Shown: positions 6,488 to 13,938 of the stretch, in pieces
Position numbering within the stretch: position 1 is the stretch's first letter
How the letters are laid out: the number at the start of each line of letters is the position of its first letter
DNA from: a bacterium
GTDB taxonomy: Bacteria; BMS3Abin14
Direction: 5' to 3'
DNA length: 15,648 bases
NCBI GenBank assembly: GCA_022865845.1
Contig: JALHUC010000139.1
Location: 1 to 15,648 of the forward strand
Translations under genes and position numbers: made by a program
The notes under the pieces: model-generated
What the model was told of the DNA's origin: nothing
Databases searched by the model: none
What the model saw: the letters and a program-made list of their open reading frames with translations, nothing else

Positions 6488-9268
6488 GTATGATATCCTG
6501 TCTTTTTTGGGTTTACCCGGATCGTCCGTAGTTTCGTTGGAAGACTCTCTGGCCATTTCCTCAACCTCCCGTATCAGGTCTGTAAGCATATCGTCCATAC
6601 CGCCATCCTCCGACAGGTCTTCTGGCTCATCCTGGATCACCCCATGGGAAAGAGAAGCCTTAACCCGCTCAATGGCTTCACCTATACCTTCAAATGCAGG
6701 ATCATCGGATTGTACCTGCTCATAGGCGCTGGCAGCCGCAGCCCACTGCTTCTGTTTTTCCCTCACTTCACCAAGTTGGTAGAAAAGACCTGTCTTGCTC
6801 CCCTCGTTTGAAATATCAATGGCTTGTCCAATGGCTATTATAGCTGACTCGTAATCCCTTTTCTCCACATGGCACATAGCCATCATGCTCAAGCTGTCCT
6901 GGGCCAGGGTAGGATCCCTGGTGACGGACTCGAACTCCAGGATGGCATCATCCAAAAGGCCCATGTCTTTGTAGGCAATTCCCAGGTTGTAGTGGGTTTC
7001 GTACTCCTCATCTCCCAGAGTTTCCTTGATTCCCTCCTTGAACTGGCTGAATATCTCTTCAAATGAGACCGGCCCATCGGCAGCTCCGGTCCGGGCTTCC
7101 TTAGCGTCATCCTCAGCAAGTTCTATGCGAAGCTCCTCAGCGATATCAAGGAAGTCGCTCATGCCCTCAGGAGTTGAATCTTCCACGATGAGTTTACTTT
7201 TGACCTCTTTAGCGGTATTTGGGTCGAACTGTGATTCAAGAACTGTTTCCACAGGCCCACGGGGTTCACCAGGAAAAGCCGTCGCGCCCATTTCATCAAC
7301 AGGTTCTGTCGACACAGGCTCTTCCGGCGCGTCTTTCCCCTCGATAGAGGAAAGCGCTTGCAAGGCCCTCTTTTGCTGAGGGTCACGTTCCAAAATAGAC
7401 CTGTAAATTTTGGAAGCCTCATCGTCGAGTCCCTGAGAATGGTAAAAATCGGCCTCTTCGAGCTCTTCGGAAAAGGGGTCGTAATGGGGATCCTCTGTTT
7501 CAGGCAGTTCCTGTGCCGGATCCCCAGCCGCTGGAAGCAGCCCTTGAACTTTATTAGTACCCGATTCAAAGGCCGCGATCCTGGCGAGTACCCCCTGATC
7601 ATCAGGCGCCCTAACTCTTGCTTTCTCCAGAGTCTCGGCCGCCTTCTCCTCAAGACCATACCTTTCATAGACGTCTGCTTCAGCGAGGAGCTCTTCAAGG
7701 GACATCTCGTCGGGTACCTGCTCCTCAGATTCTGTAGCCTGCACTTCGTCGAAACCTATCGGTTCTGTTTCTCCGCCGGCATCTTCCCCGGCATCTTCAG
7801 AGACCTCCATGACAGTTTCAAAATCCCCGGTATCTTCTTCGAAATCATCCTCGTAATCTTCAAGAACGATTTCAGGGATCAACCCCTCCTCCATCTCTTC
7901 TGAGACAAACTCAACCATCGGCTCGTCAGCATCAAGAACAAACCTGTCAGGGTCCGCATCATCTATGAGCTGAATCTCCCCATCGAGGTCTTCAAGCATA
8001 TCCTCTCCGAGAGCTTCAAACTCCATGTCCCCAGCATCAAGAAGTTCGGCCCCTTCGATTTCATCAAGATCCGCATCCTGGATCTCATCTTCCATACCTA
8101 TGGATTGTACTTCGGATTTTACTTCAGACTGGGCAACAGGGGGTTCAACAGGACCGGCCCCCGCGAGATAATTTTTAGCTTCCTCGTTCAGGGGATCAAG
8201 CTCGTTGACCCTTCTGAAGGAATTTATAGCACCCGCCCGATCTCCACCCTGCTGCATTGTCCGGCCAAGAAGAAGGAGACTGTCTATCTGACCCACACGA
8301 TCTTTCCGCTTTTCCGCCAGCGACACGAGCCCTTTAATGGCTCTCACCTCTCCCGGCACATTGGCCATGATCTGGCGATAAAAAGCCTCTGCCTCGTTGT
8401 CCTCACCGTTGTTGAGGTGCGACTGGGCAACAAACAGGAACTCCCTCATCACAGATTCAAGCTCACCGGCGTTCAGGAAAAGCTTGATCGACTGTGCGAT
8501 TTTCGCCTCTCCCTCAGCACTTTTCCCCAACTGAAAAAGGATTCGGCCCAATAGGAGAACCATCCGCGGGTCATCTGGTTCAATCTCGAGGATGGCTTCA
8601 ATCTCGGTCCGGGCCTCATTGAACTTTCCGCTCTCGAGGTAATGGGCACACAACTCTCTTCGCACCGCTGTGTTGTCGGGATTTAACGCTGTTATCTTTT
8701 GGAAAAGCTGGGAAGCTCTGTCGTGGAATCCTCTGCGGCTGAGGGTGGCGGCAGCTTTAGCGAAAGCCTCGGCAGCCTCCTTTTTCCGATCTTTCCTGGC
8801 CAGGGTCTCTCCCAACCTGACCTGGAACCCCAGATTCTCGTGATCCATGTCGGCCATAAGCTTGAGGACATCTATCTGCTTGTCTTCATCGTTCTTCCTT
8901 TCGTAAACCTTGAAAAGGTTTTCGAAAATGGCCAAGGCCTCAGCCTCAAGCCCCTGGCTTTTATAGAGTCCCGCCAGCTTTTCGTAGGCGGAAAGGAGCT
9001 CCGGATCCAGACGCAGAATGGTCCTGTATACAGCTATTGCCTTGGGGGGGAAATCCTGCCTGATGTAGCCGGCGGCAACCTTTTCATAGTTCTCAATGGC
9101 TTCCTTTTTCCTCCCGGCTCTGGCCAGAATTTCAGCAAGACGCAAAATAAGCCGCTGATCGTTGGGATCAACCTCTGCCAGCTGCTGGAAGGTTTTGATA
9201 GCCTTGTCCAGGTTCCCCTTGGACAGGTGTTTTTGAGCTATTTTAAATAATTTTGCTTTATCTGCCAT
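6482..9268 (-). CDS. Large TPR protein with acidic linkers
   Basis: About 928 residues, predicted soluble, no signal peptide. Three parts. Residues 1-370 are a long array of tetratricopeptide repeats (for example KGNLDKAIKTFQQLAEVDPND). Residues about 385-520 are a very acidic, Glu/Asp-rich linker, followed by two isolated TPR-like units (about 523-567 and 600-645), the second reading EEADFYHSQGLDDEASKIYR. A further charged linker leads to a C-terminal TPR block at about 753-868 beginning with the family-typical ETHYNLGIAYKDMGLLDDAI. The far C-terminus is charged (KPKKDRISYL). A frame-compatible ATG lies 21 bases upstream (9289); I prefer 9268 because relatives that I recall begin MADKxK, but neither has a strong ribosome binding site. 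Probably a scaffold for the ATPase encoded just downstream. Exact function unknown. Confidence 0.9.
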   Translation of the reverse strand: MADKAKLFKIAQKHLSKGNLDKAIKTFQQLAEVDPNDQRLILRLAEILARAGRKKEAIENYEKVAAGYIRQDFPPKAIAVYRTILRLDPELLSAYEKLAGLYKSQGLEAEALAIFENLFKVYERKNDEDKQIDVLKLMADMDHENLGFQVRLGETLARKDRKKEAAEAFAKAAATLSRRGFHDRASQLFQKITALNPDNTAVRRELCAHYLESGKFNEARTEIEAILEIEPDDPRMVLLLGRILFQLGKSAEGEAKIAQSIKLFLNAGELESVMREFLFVAQSHLNNGEDNEAEAFYRQIMANVPGEVRAIKGLVSLAEKRKDRVGQIDSLLLLGRTMQQGGDRAGAINSFRRVNELDPLNEEAKNYLAGAGPVEPPVAQSEVKSEVQSIGMEDEIQDADLDEIEGAELLDAGDMEFEALGEDMLEDLDGEIQLIDDADPDRFVLDADEPMVEFVSEEMEEGLIPEIVLEDYEDDFEEDTGDFETVMEVSEDAGEDAGGETEPIGFDEVQATESEEQVPDEMSLEELLAEADVYERYGLEEKAAETLEKARVRAPDDQGVLARIAAFESGTNKVQGLLPAAGDPAQELPETEDPHYDPFSEELEEADFYHSQGLDDEASKIYRSILERDPQQKRALQALSSIEGKDAPEEPVSTEPVDEMGATAFPGEPRGPVETVLESQFDPNTAKEVKSKLIVEDSTPEGMSDFLDIAEELRIELAEDDAKEARTGAADGPVSFEEIFSQFKEGIKETLGDEEYETHYNLGIAYKDMGLLDDAILEFESVTRDPTLAQDSLSMMAMCHVEKRDYESAIIAIGQAIDISNEGSKTGLFYQLGEVREKQKQWAAAASAYEQVQSDDPAFEGIGEAIERVKASLSHGVIQDEPEDLSEDGGMDDMLTDLIREVEEMARESSNETTDDPGKPKKDRISYL

Positions 9269-9361
9269 GTTCGGAATTTTCCCGTTCATATATCAATATT
9301 TTTTTACCAATCTGTAAATATATCATAATAAATAATGTTTTTGAACGTCCTACATTTTACG
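9269..9361. other. AT-rich leader of the large TPR gene
   Basis: This stretch between the heptad element and the preferred start is strongly AT-rich on both strands. It contains the proposed promoter and the alternative upstream ATG at 9289. I see no terminator or riboswitch-like fold in it. Confidence 0.5.
9317..9345 (-). promoter_or_regulatory. Possible promoter of the large TPR gene
   Basis: Minus-strand TTCAAA (9345-9340) and TATATT (9322-9317) with a 17-base spacer match the housekeeping consensus at 4 of 6 and 5 of 6 positions. It would start transcription near 9310, about 40 bases before ATG 9268. The surrounding AT-richness makes a chance match possible. Confidence 0.4.
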
Positions 9362-9443
9362 GTGAAATGTGAAAAGAAAACCGTGAACGGTTCAGAGCGG
9401 TATGTTATCCGGCTGTATCCGCAGTTCACCGTTCACAGTTCAC
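9362..9443. repeat. Facing heptad arrays (inverted) after accC
   Basis: On the plus strand GTGAAAT, GTGAAAA, GAAAACC, GTGAACG and GTTCAGA start at 9362, 9369, 9376, 9383 and 9390. The reverse-oriented words AGTTCAC, CGTTCAC and AGTTCAC start at 9423, 9430 and 9437. GTGAACGG at 9383-9390 can pair with CCGTTCAC at 9429-9436, so either strand could form a stem-loop with a roughly 38-base loop. It lies 14 bp after the accC stop and could act in 3'-end formation, but there is no T-run typical of an intrinsic terminator. Confidence 0.75.
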
Positions 9444-9457
9444 TATCTAACTTTCGC

Positions 9458-10810
9458 CTATTTCTTTAATTCCTCAAGAAAATCGGTGCCGTAATCACCC
9501 TTTCTGAACTTCATGGTAGCCAGGATCCTCTGATGGAGAGGTATGGTTGTCTTTATTCCCTCGATGACAAACTCCTCCAGGGCTCTTTGCATCCGCGCAA
9601 CAGCCTCCTCCCGATCACGACCGTGGGCCACGAGCTTGGCGATCATGGAATCGTAGTGTGGAGTGATATAGTAATCTTCGAAAGCCGCGGAATCTACCCT
9701 AATCCCTGGACCACCTGGTGCATAGTAAAAGGAAATCGTCCCGGGACAGGGCCGATGGTCTACGGGGTCCTCAGCGTTGATACGGCATTCAATGGCGTGA
9801 CCCTGAATCCGTATATCCTCCTGTTTGAATCCGAGAGGGTGGCCTGCCGCTATCCTGATCTGCTCCTTAACCAGGTCAATCCCCGTGACCATTTCGGTAA
9901 CCGGGTGTTCGACCTGAATCCTGGTATTCATCTCCATAAAGTAGAATTTCCCGTCCCGGTCTAAAAGAAACTCCACCGTTCCGGCATTCACATATCCGGC
10001 CTCCCGCGTCAGGCTAATAGCCGCTTTTCCCATTTGCTCGCGCAGTTCCTCGCTTACAGCCGGAGACGGGGCCTCTTCAATGAGCTTCTGGAATCGGCGC
10101 TGTATACTGCAATCCCTTTCGCCCAAATGAATGACATTTCCGTCGTTATCAGCCATTATCTGGATCTCAACATGCCGCGGTGACTCGATAAACTTCTCTA
10201 CATAGACCTCCGGATCGTTGAACGAAGCGCTTGCCTCAGATTGGGCCATGGAAAAAGAGGTTCTAAAGGAAGCTTCTGAATGAACGACCCGGATACCACG
10301 TCCACCACCTCCGGAAGCAGCCTTGATAATAACCGGGAACCCGAGCTGTTTGGCTCCAATCAGAGCTTCCTCCGGGTCACTAACCCCTTCGATCCCTCCA
10401 GGTGGCATGGGAACACCGGCCCGCGCAGCGAGGTTTCGTGCCTGGATTTTATTTCCCATCAATTTAATATGTTCGGAACGGGGGCCAATGAAGGTAATAC
10501 CGCTGGCCTCGCAGATCTCGGCGAACTCCGGGTTCTCAGCCAGAAATCCGTATCCAGGATGGATCGCTTCACAGTCAGACACCTCTGCGGCGCTGATCAC
10601 GGCAGGGATGTTCAAATAGCTCTGCAACGGATTGGCCGGACCAATACATATCCCCTCGTCTGCGAAGCGGGTATGTAAGGCGTCCCTGTCCGCTTCTGAA
10701 AAAACGGCCACCGTCTTGATCCCCAGTTCCCTGCAGGCACGGATAACCCTCAGAGCGATCTCACCTCTGTTGGCAACAAGTATTTTTGAAAAAAGTTTCA
10801 AAGCATTCAT
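9458..10810 (-). CDS. accC: Acetyl-CoA carboxylase biotin carboxylase subunit
   Basis: ATP-dependent carboxylation of biotin carried on AccB; first half-reaction of acetyl-CoA carboxylase, starting fatty-acid synthesis. It has 450 residues, the normal length. Visible: N-terminal carboxylase domain ([21 protein letters not shown], 10-30; [14 protein letters not shown], 84-97), ATP-grasp domain with the glycine-rich loop SGGGGRG (166-172), [19 protein letters not shown] (232-250), the catalytic region [21 protein letters not shown] (293-313), and the C-terminal carboxylase domain with [12 protein letters not shown]. The start ATG overlaps the accB stop in ATGA, which couples translation of the two subunits. 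The carboxyltransferase genes accA and accD are not in the window, as is usual in this group. Confidence 0.98.
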   Translation of the reverse strand: MNALKLFSKILVANRGEIALRVIRACRELGIKTVAVFSEADRDALHTRFADEGICIGPANPLQSYLNIPAVISAAEVSDCEAIHPGYGFLAENPEFAEICEASGITFIGPRSEHIKLMGNKIQARNLAARAGVPMPPGGIEGVSDPEEALIGAKQLGFPVIIKAASGGGGRGIRVVHSEASFRTSFSMAQSEASASFNDPEVYVEKFIESPRHVEIQIMADNDGNVIHLGERDCSIQRRFQKLIEEAPSPAVSEELREQMGKAAISLTREAGYVNAGTVEFLLDRDGKFYFMEMNTRIQVEHPVTEMVTGIDLVKEQIRIAAGHPLGFKQEDIRIQGHAIECRINAEDPVDHRPCPGTISFYYAPGGPGIRVDSAAFEDYYITPHYDSMIAKLVAHGRDREEAVARMQRALEEFVIEGIKTTIPLHQRILATMKFRKGDYGTDFLEELKK

Positions 10811-11295
10811 GCCAGGTCGACGATAAAGAGAGGCTGACCGTATTCAACGGCCTGGGCGTTTTCCACCAGAATCGTTGAGATCTTCCCGGTGACCTCACAC
10901 TCTATCTCGTTCATTATCTTCATCGCTTCCACGATACAGAGCACCGCTCCTTTGGTGACGGCGCTGCCAACCTCTACATAGGCGGGAGATTCCGGCGAGG
11001 GCGCCCTGTAAAAAGTTCCCACGATGGGAGAAGTAACAAGGAACTGGTTGTCACTTACCGTAAGTTGGTCTCCTGCTGACGAAGATGGCGGTGCCGCCGG
11101 GTATCCTTGAGACTGCGAGACTGCCAATGACGGCACCTCGGCCCCCGGGATCTCCCGGTACTTCACCTGGCCGGGCTCCTCAAGAACCCCACCCTTTCGC
11201 ACACGAATCCTGTTATCACCCCTCTGAAGGGTAAAATCCTGGACACCGTATCGGTCCAGAAGTCTCAGGATCTCCTTAATCTCCTTGATATCCAT
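10807..11295 (-). CDS. accB: Biotin carboxyl carrier protein of acetyl-CoA carboxylase
   Basis: Carries biotin between biotin carboxylase and carboxyltransferase. It is 162 residues from ATG 11295. An N-terminal helical domain ([19 protein letters not shown]) is followed by a Ser/Ala/Pro-rich linker at about 48-78 and the C-terminal biotinyl domain with EAMKIMNEI, where K126 is the biotin attachment site, plus the AccB-type thumb segment [17 protein letters not shown]. The frame is also open from a GTG at 11304, but the Shine-Dalgarno AGGAG (11308-11304) overlaps that GTG and is eight bases from ATG 11295, so I use the ATG. It begins just downstream of the efp stop, whose TAG is part of the same TAGGAG. 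Confidence 0.97.
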   Translation of the reverse strand: MDIKEIKEILRLLDRYGVQDFTLQRGDNRIRVRKGGVLEEPGQVKYREIPGAEVPSLAVSQSQGYPAAPPSSSAGDQLTVSDNQFLVTSPIVGTFYRAPSPESPAYVEVGSAVTKGAVLCIVEAMKIMNEIECEVTGKISTILVENAQAVEYGQPLFIVDLA

Positions 11296-11303
11296 CAAAT
11301 TCA

Positions 11304-11308
11304 CTCCT
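11304..11308 (-). promoter_or_regulatory. accB ribosome binding site overlapping the efp stop
   Basis: Minus-strand AGGAG, with the efp TAG stop running into it (TAGGAG). It is eight bases from ATG 11295 and collides with the upstream GTG candidate at 11304, which decides the accB start. Translation of efp and accB is probably coupled. Confidence 0.75.
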
Positions 11309-11867
11309 ATCTCACGCGTTCGATGTATTCCCCTGAGCGTGTATCGATCTTCACAACGTCTCCTTCTCCCAGAAAGAGGGGGACGAAGATCACTGCTCCC
11401 GTTTCCATTTCCGCGGGTTTCGTAGCTCCCGTGGCAGTGTCTCCCTTTACACCCGGTTCTGCTTTGACAATGGTAAGCTCAACAAAAATGGGCAGCTCTA
11501 CCCCGATAGGCTTTCCGTTATACATCTGGACGTTGACCGCGAGCTCCTCCTTGAGGTAATTCTGAAGATCACCCATATCCTCAGCAGTCAATAAAACCTG
11601 CTCGTAGGTACCAGTATCCATGAAATGGAACCCGCTCTCATCCTTGTAAAGATACTGCATCTGCTTTTCTTCAAAATCGGGCCTTTTCAGCTTTTCCCCG
11701 GACCGGTAGGTTCTGTCAAGAACGTTACCGGTGATCAGACTTTTGAGTTTGGTGCGGACGAAAGCCCCCCCTTTGCCAGGTTTGACATGCTGGAATTCAA
11801 CAATAGCAAACGGCTCACCCTCGATTTCAACCTTCATGCCTCTCTTGAACTGGTTTGTACTGATCAA
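11307..11867 (-). CDS. efp: Elongation factor P
   Basis: Ribosome-bound factor that relieves stalling at consecutive prolines. It has 186 residues, the typical length, with three beta-barrel domains: KOW-like domain I (MISTNQFKRGMKVEIEGEPF, 1-20), and OB domains II and III ending in FVPLFLGEGDVVKIDTRSGEYIERV. The loop VKPGKGGAFVRTK has K32 at the tip, the position equivalent to the modified lysine of E. coli EF-P, so a lysine-type modification by an EpmA-like enzyme is possible. The start codon is TTG: GGGAGGG lies six bases upstream, the codon immediately before is an in-frame TAA, and the MIST start matches relatives. It heads the efp-accB-accC group. Confidence 0.97.
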   Translation of the reverse strand: MISTNQFKRGMKVEIEGEPFAIVEFQHVKPGKGGAFVRTKLKSLITGNVLDRTYRSGEKLKRPDFEEKQMQYLYKDESGFHFMDTGTYEQVLLTAEDMGDLQNYLKEELAVNVQMYNGKPIGVELPIFVELTIVKAEPGVKGDTATGATKPAEMETGAVIFVPLFLGEGDVVKIDTRSGEYIERVR

Positions 11868-11966
11868 TTAATTCCCTCCCCGTTCGCTACTTGCCGTGAT
11901 GTCAGTAAATTATTTAACCCATATGGGCAGGTTTGTATCCAACAGAACCATAACCCGGGACAGGGG
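11868..11966. other. roadblock-efp intergenic gap
   Basis: This 99-bp gap holds the efp ribosome binding site and a 10-bp perfect palindrome CCCATATGGG (11918-11927), with an AT-rich stretch TTAAATAATTTA next to it on the minus strand. A promoter for efp could lie here, but I could not find a well-spaced -35/-10 pair. No heptad repeats are present, unlike the other larger gaps. Confidence 0.45.
11874..11880 (-). promoter_or_regulatory. Strong Shine-Dalgarno for the TTG start of efp
   Basis: Minus-strand GGGAGGG ends six bases before TTG 11867. Together with the in-frame TAA at 11870-11868, it rules out any start further upstream and makes TTG the initiation codon. Confidence 0.8.
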
Positions 11967-12326
11967 TCATTCAAATTCCTTTAACAGGGACGGGACCGAC
12001 AACCGCATCAGATAACGTGTCTTCCCGTGATTGCCTTCAGGCACCATGGCTACCGCAATGAAATAGTCATCCGTTATAAGTCTCAGAATAAAAATGTTGT
12101 TCTGAGTGTTGATAAAAACTTCCTGAACCAGGCCGGCAGAAAGAGATTTGGAGGCTTTTTGTATACTCTTGATAGCCAGCGCATACTCTATTCCGACGGT
12201 CTGGATAGTGCAACCAGGATCAACCAGTTGTTCACCTATTGAGATGCCGTCCATACCCATGATCACCGCACCTAGCACCCCATCGGAACGTTCAACGATA
12301 TTTTTCAGCACATCTTCGAAGATCAT
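11967..12326 (-). CDS. Roadblock/LC7 domain protein (MglB-like)
   Basis: A 119-residue single-domain protein. The order of elements fits the roadblock/LC7 fold: N-terminal helix (FEDVLKNIVERSDGVLGAVIMGMDGISIGEQL, in which GVLGAVIMGMDG is the diagnostic strand-turn), central long helix (EYALAIKSIQKASKSL), the strand pair EVFINTQNNIFILRLITDDYFIAVAM, and a C-terminal helix (TRYLMRLSVPSLLKEF). In bacteria such proteins often act as activating partners of small Ras-like GTPases such as MglA in cell polarity and type IV pilus motility; no GTPase gene is in the window. Its ATG overlaps the stop of the upstream TPR gene (ATGA), and GAGG sits five bases upstream, so the two are made together. The specific role is inferred. 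Confidence 0.9.
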   Translation of the reverse strand: MIFEDVLKNIVERSDGVLGAVIMGMDGISIGEQLVDPGCTIQTVGIEYALAIKSIQKASKSLSAGLVQEVFINTQNNIFILRLITDDYFIAVAMVPEGNHGKTRYLMRLSVPSLLKEFE

Positions 12327-13699
12327 GGTCGCCTCATCCTTTCCGCATTTTCAAGAAACCGCTCCAGTATACTCAACGGATCCTCATTACCACCCTTCTG
12401 AGTGGACTGGGTTTGGCCCTCTTCAGGGGGCTTAATCTCCAGAACGGATTCCACGAGTGGTTGCGTTTGCTCCTCCAGGGTATTGAGCTTCAATTTCACT
12501 GCTTCATTTTCCGGTGCCTGGTCCAGAATCCGCCGGTATATGTTCGCCGCTTTTTCAATCAGACCCTGCTGGGCATAAAGGTCCGCCAGTGTTTCGGTGG
12601 AAAACTGAGCATCCCCGGAAGGTGGATCCAGCGGTGTCGGAACTCCCGCCCGAGGTTCCAGCTCAGGTTTAGGGGCAGGCCCGGATGCAAACACTTGCTC
12701 GGGCGCAGGTGCGGGTTCGGATTCGGGTACAGGCTCGGGTTCGGGCGCAGGCGCGAACACCGGTACGGGCGCAGCCTCGGGCGCTGCAGCTACAGGCGGA
12801 TCAGCAGAAGGGGTAAAATTCTTTTCCGGCTCAATAGCCACCTCCATTTCCTCTTCCACTAAAAAAAATTCTTCATCTGCAGGAGCTTCATCTGGAAGAC
12901 TCTCCATGGATTCCTCCACAAAACTCCCGCCCTCCAGGATAAACGACGCTGCCTCAGCACCCAGCTCGTCAAGGGATTCAAGGTCCGAGGCCTGTTCGAC
13001 CTCCTCCTCCTCGATCACAATAGCCGTCATTTCTTCCTCATCGATATCAGCGACGGTTACCTCATGCCCGCCAGTTCCGACAGGAATGACTTCCACCTCT
13101 ACATCGACAGGGGTCAAATCCGCCGGATCGGCGGTGCCTCCGCCTGAGAAGTTGAATGTCTCTTCGATCTCACCTGCAGGCAAGGGAGATAACTCTATTC
13201 CGTCTACCGTTGTAGGTTTTTGTTCGTAGGTGACAATCTGGGCCTTTTCGGAAGAATCGGCAGTATTTTCATCATATTCCATGGTCGGTGGGTTAACAGC
13301 CTTGTTCCTCACCTCATCAAGGAGTCTTGCCACCTCTTCATCCTCCGGACTAAGGAGGTTTGCCGCATCGAGAGCTCTCAGCGCTCCCTTGTTCTCACCC
13401 TTGGCCATAAGGACTTTCCCAAGGAACTTCTGTCCCAGATAATTCTCCGGGGTGTCTTTGACCGCCTCTTGCAGAACCTCGATCGCGTTATCGAGTTCCC
13501 CCTTTTCATAGAGCGCCCGGCCAAGTACGACTAATCCACCGCTGTAACCAGGGTTCAGCTCAAGCCCTGCTCTGGCTACATTAATTGCATCATCCAGGCG
13601 TCCCGCTTTGCGGTGAGCCTCAGCCAAGGGGGCAAATGCCCTTGACTGGGGGTCTGCCAACAGAATCTGCTCATAGCGCTGAATAGCATCATCGCTCAT
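12323..13699 (-). CDS. TPR protein with acidic and Pro/Glu/Ala-rich linker
   Basis: 458 residues, predicted soluble, no signal peptide. About three to four TPRs occupy residues 4-130 (DAIQRYEQILLADPQSRAF, then AGRLDDAINVARAGLELNPGY, KGELDNAIEVLQEAVKDTPEN, KGENKGALRALDAANLLSPED). Residues about 131-300 are acidic. Residues about 300-360 are a Pro/Ala/Glu-rich spacer made of short repeated units such as APAPEPEPVPESE. One isolated TPR follows at 366-402 (LADLYAQQGLIEKAANIYRR), then an amphipathic helix at the C-terminus (DPLSILERFLENAERMRR). ATG 13699 has GAGG six bases upstream. Its stop overlaps the roadblock gene start (ATGA). The isolated TPR resembles a unit in the large TPR protein, so both may serve related scaffolds. 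Exact function unknown. Confidence 0.9.
   Translation of the reverse strand: MSDDAIQRYEQILLADPQSRAFAPLAEAHRKAGRLDDAINVARAGLELNPGYSGGLVVLGRALYEKGELDNAIEVLQEAVKDTPENYLGQKFLGKVLMAKGENKGALRALDAANLLSPEDEEVARLLDEVRNKAVNPPTMEYDENTADSSEKAQIVTYEQKPTTVDGIELSPLPAGEIEETFNFSGGGTADPADLTPVDVEVEVIPVGTGGHEVTVADIDEEEMTAIVIEEEEVEQASDLESLDELGAEAASFILEGGSFVEESMESLPDEAPADEEFFLVEEEMEVAIEPEKNFTPSADPPVAAAPEAAPVPVFAPAPEPEPVPESEPAPAPEQVFASGPAPKPELEPRAGVPTPLDPPSGDAQFSTETLADLYAQQGLIEKAANIYRRILDQAPENEAVKLKLNTLEEQTQPLVESVLEIKPPEEGQTQSTQKGGNEDPLSILERFLENAERMRRP
12655..12795 (-). repeat. Low-complexity coding repeat (Pro/Glu/Ala linker)
   Basis: Inside the TPR gene, plus-strand words of the type TCGGGCGCAG, TCGGGTTCGG and CGGGTACAGG recur in 6-bp phase and encode alternating Pro-Glu/Pro-Ala dipeptides. 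This is an in-frame hexanucleotide-type repeat that may vary in copy number between strains. It keeps the codon frame, unlike the 7-bp repeats in the intergenic regions. Confidence 0.65.
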
Positions 13700-13737
13700 G
13701 GGTTACCTCTCCTTGCGCTTCGCATAATGACTATTGC

Positions 13738-13829
13738 GAATTACGTATTCCGGATTGAGAATCAGAGCATGAAACCGTTTCTAATTCTCAATTCTGAATC
13801 CTTAATCCTCAATTAATCATCCCTTAATG
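13738..13829. repeat. Facing heptad arrays between aroB and the TPR gene
   Basis: Plus-strand words GAATTAC, GTATTCC, GGATTGA, GAATCAG begin at 13738, 13745, 13752 and 13759. Opposite-oriented words CTAATTC, TCAATTC, TGAATCC, TTAATCC, TCAATTA, ATCATCC, CTTAATG begin at 13781 and every 7 bp to 13823. Arm 13752-13765 can pair with 13781-13794 over 14 positions, with one wobble and one mismatch and a 15-base loop. It fills much of the 233-bp gap, where I see no gene or convincing promoter. Confidence 0.8.
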
Positions 13830-13863
13830 CTATGGGATTTAGTAATTCAAGTCAAATGGAATA

Positions 13864-13938
13864 GAAGAACGAATGTGGAATTGGGAAGGTGGACGAGGGA
13901 ATAAAGGCCCTCGAATGTTCCTCCCTTATTCCTTATTC
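13864..13938. repeat. Heptad array running into the aroB stop codon
   Basis: GAAGAAC, GAATGTG, GAATTGG, GAAGGTG, GACGAGG and GAATAAA start at 13864 and every 7 bp to 13899. In the opposite orientation, CTTATTC occurs twice in tandem (13925-13931, 13932-13938). On the minus strand this is GAATAAG GAATAAG, and the first copy supplies the final Glu codon and TAA stop of aroB. A hairpin CGAGGG/CCCTCG (13894-13899, 13908-13913) lies 19 bases past the aroB stop but has no following T-run. Confidence 0.7.

Noticed and set aside
11918..11927. CCCATATGGG palindrome before efp as an operator or terminator
   Set aside because: Ten bases only, no T-run, and no well-placed promoter beside it; too little to assign a role.
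13894..13913. Hairpin after aroB as an intrinsic terminator
   Set aside because: Six-bp stem with an 8-base loop and no following T-run on the minus strand; noted only inside the repeat entry.
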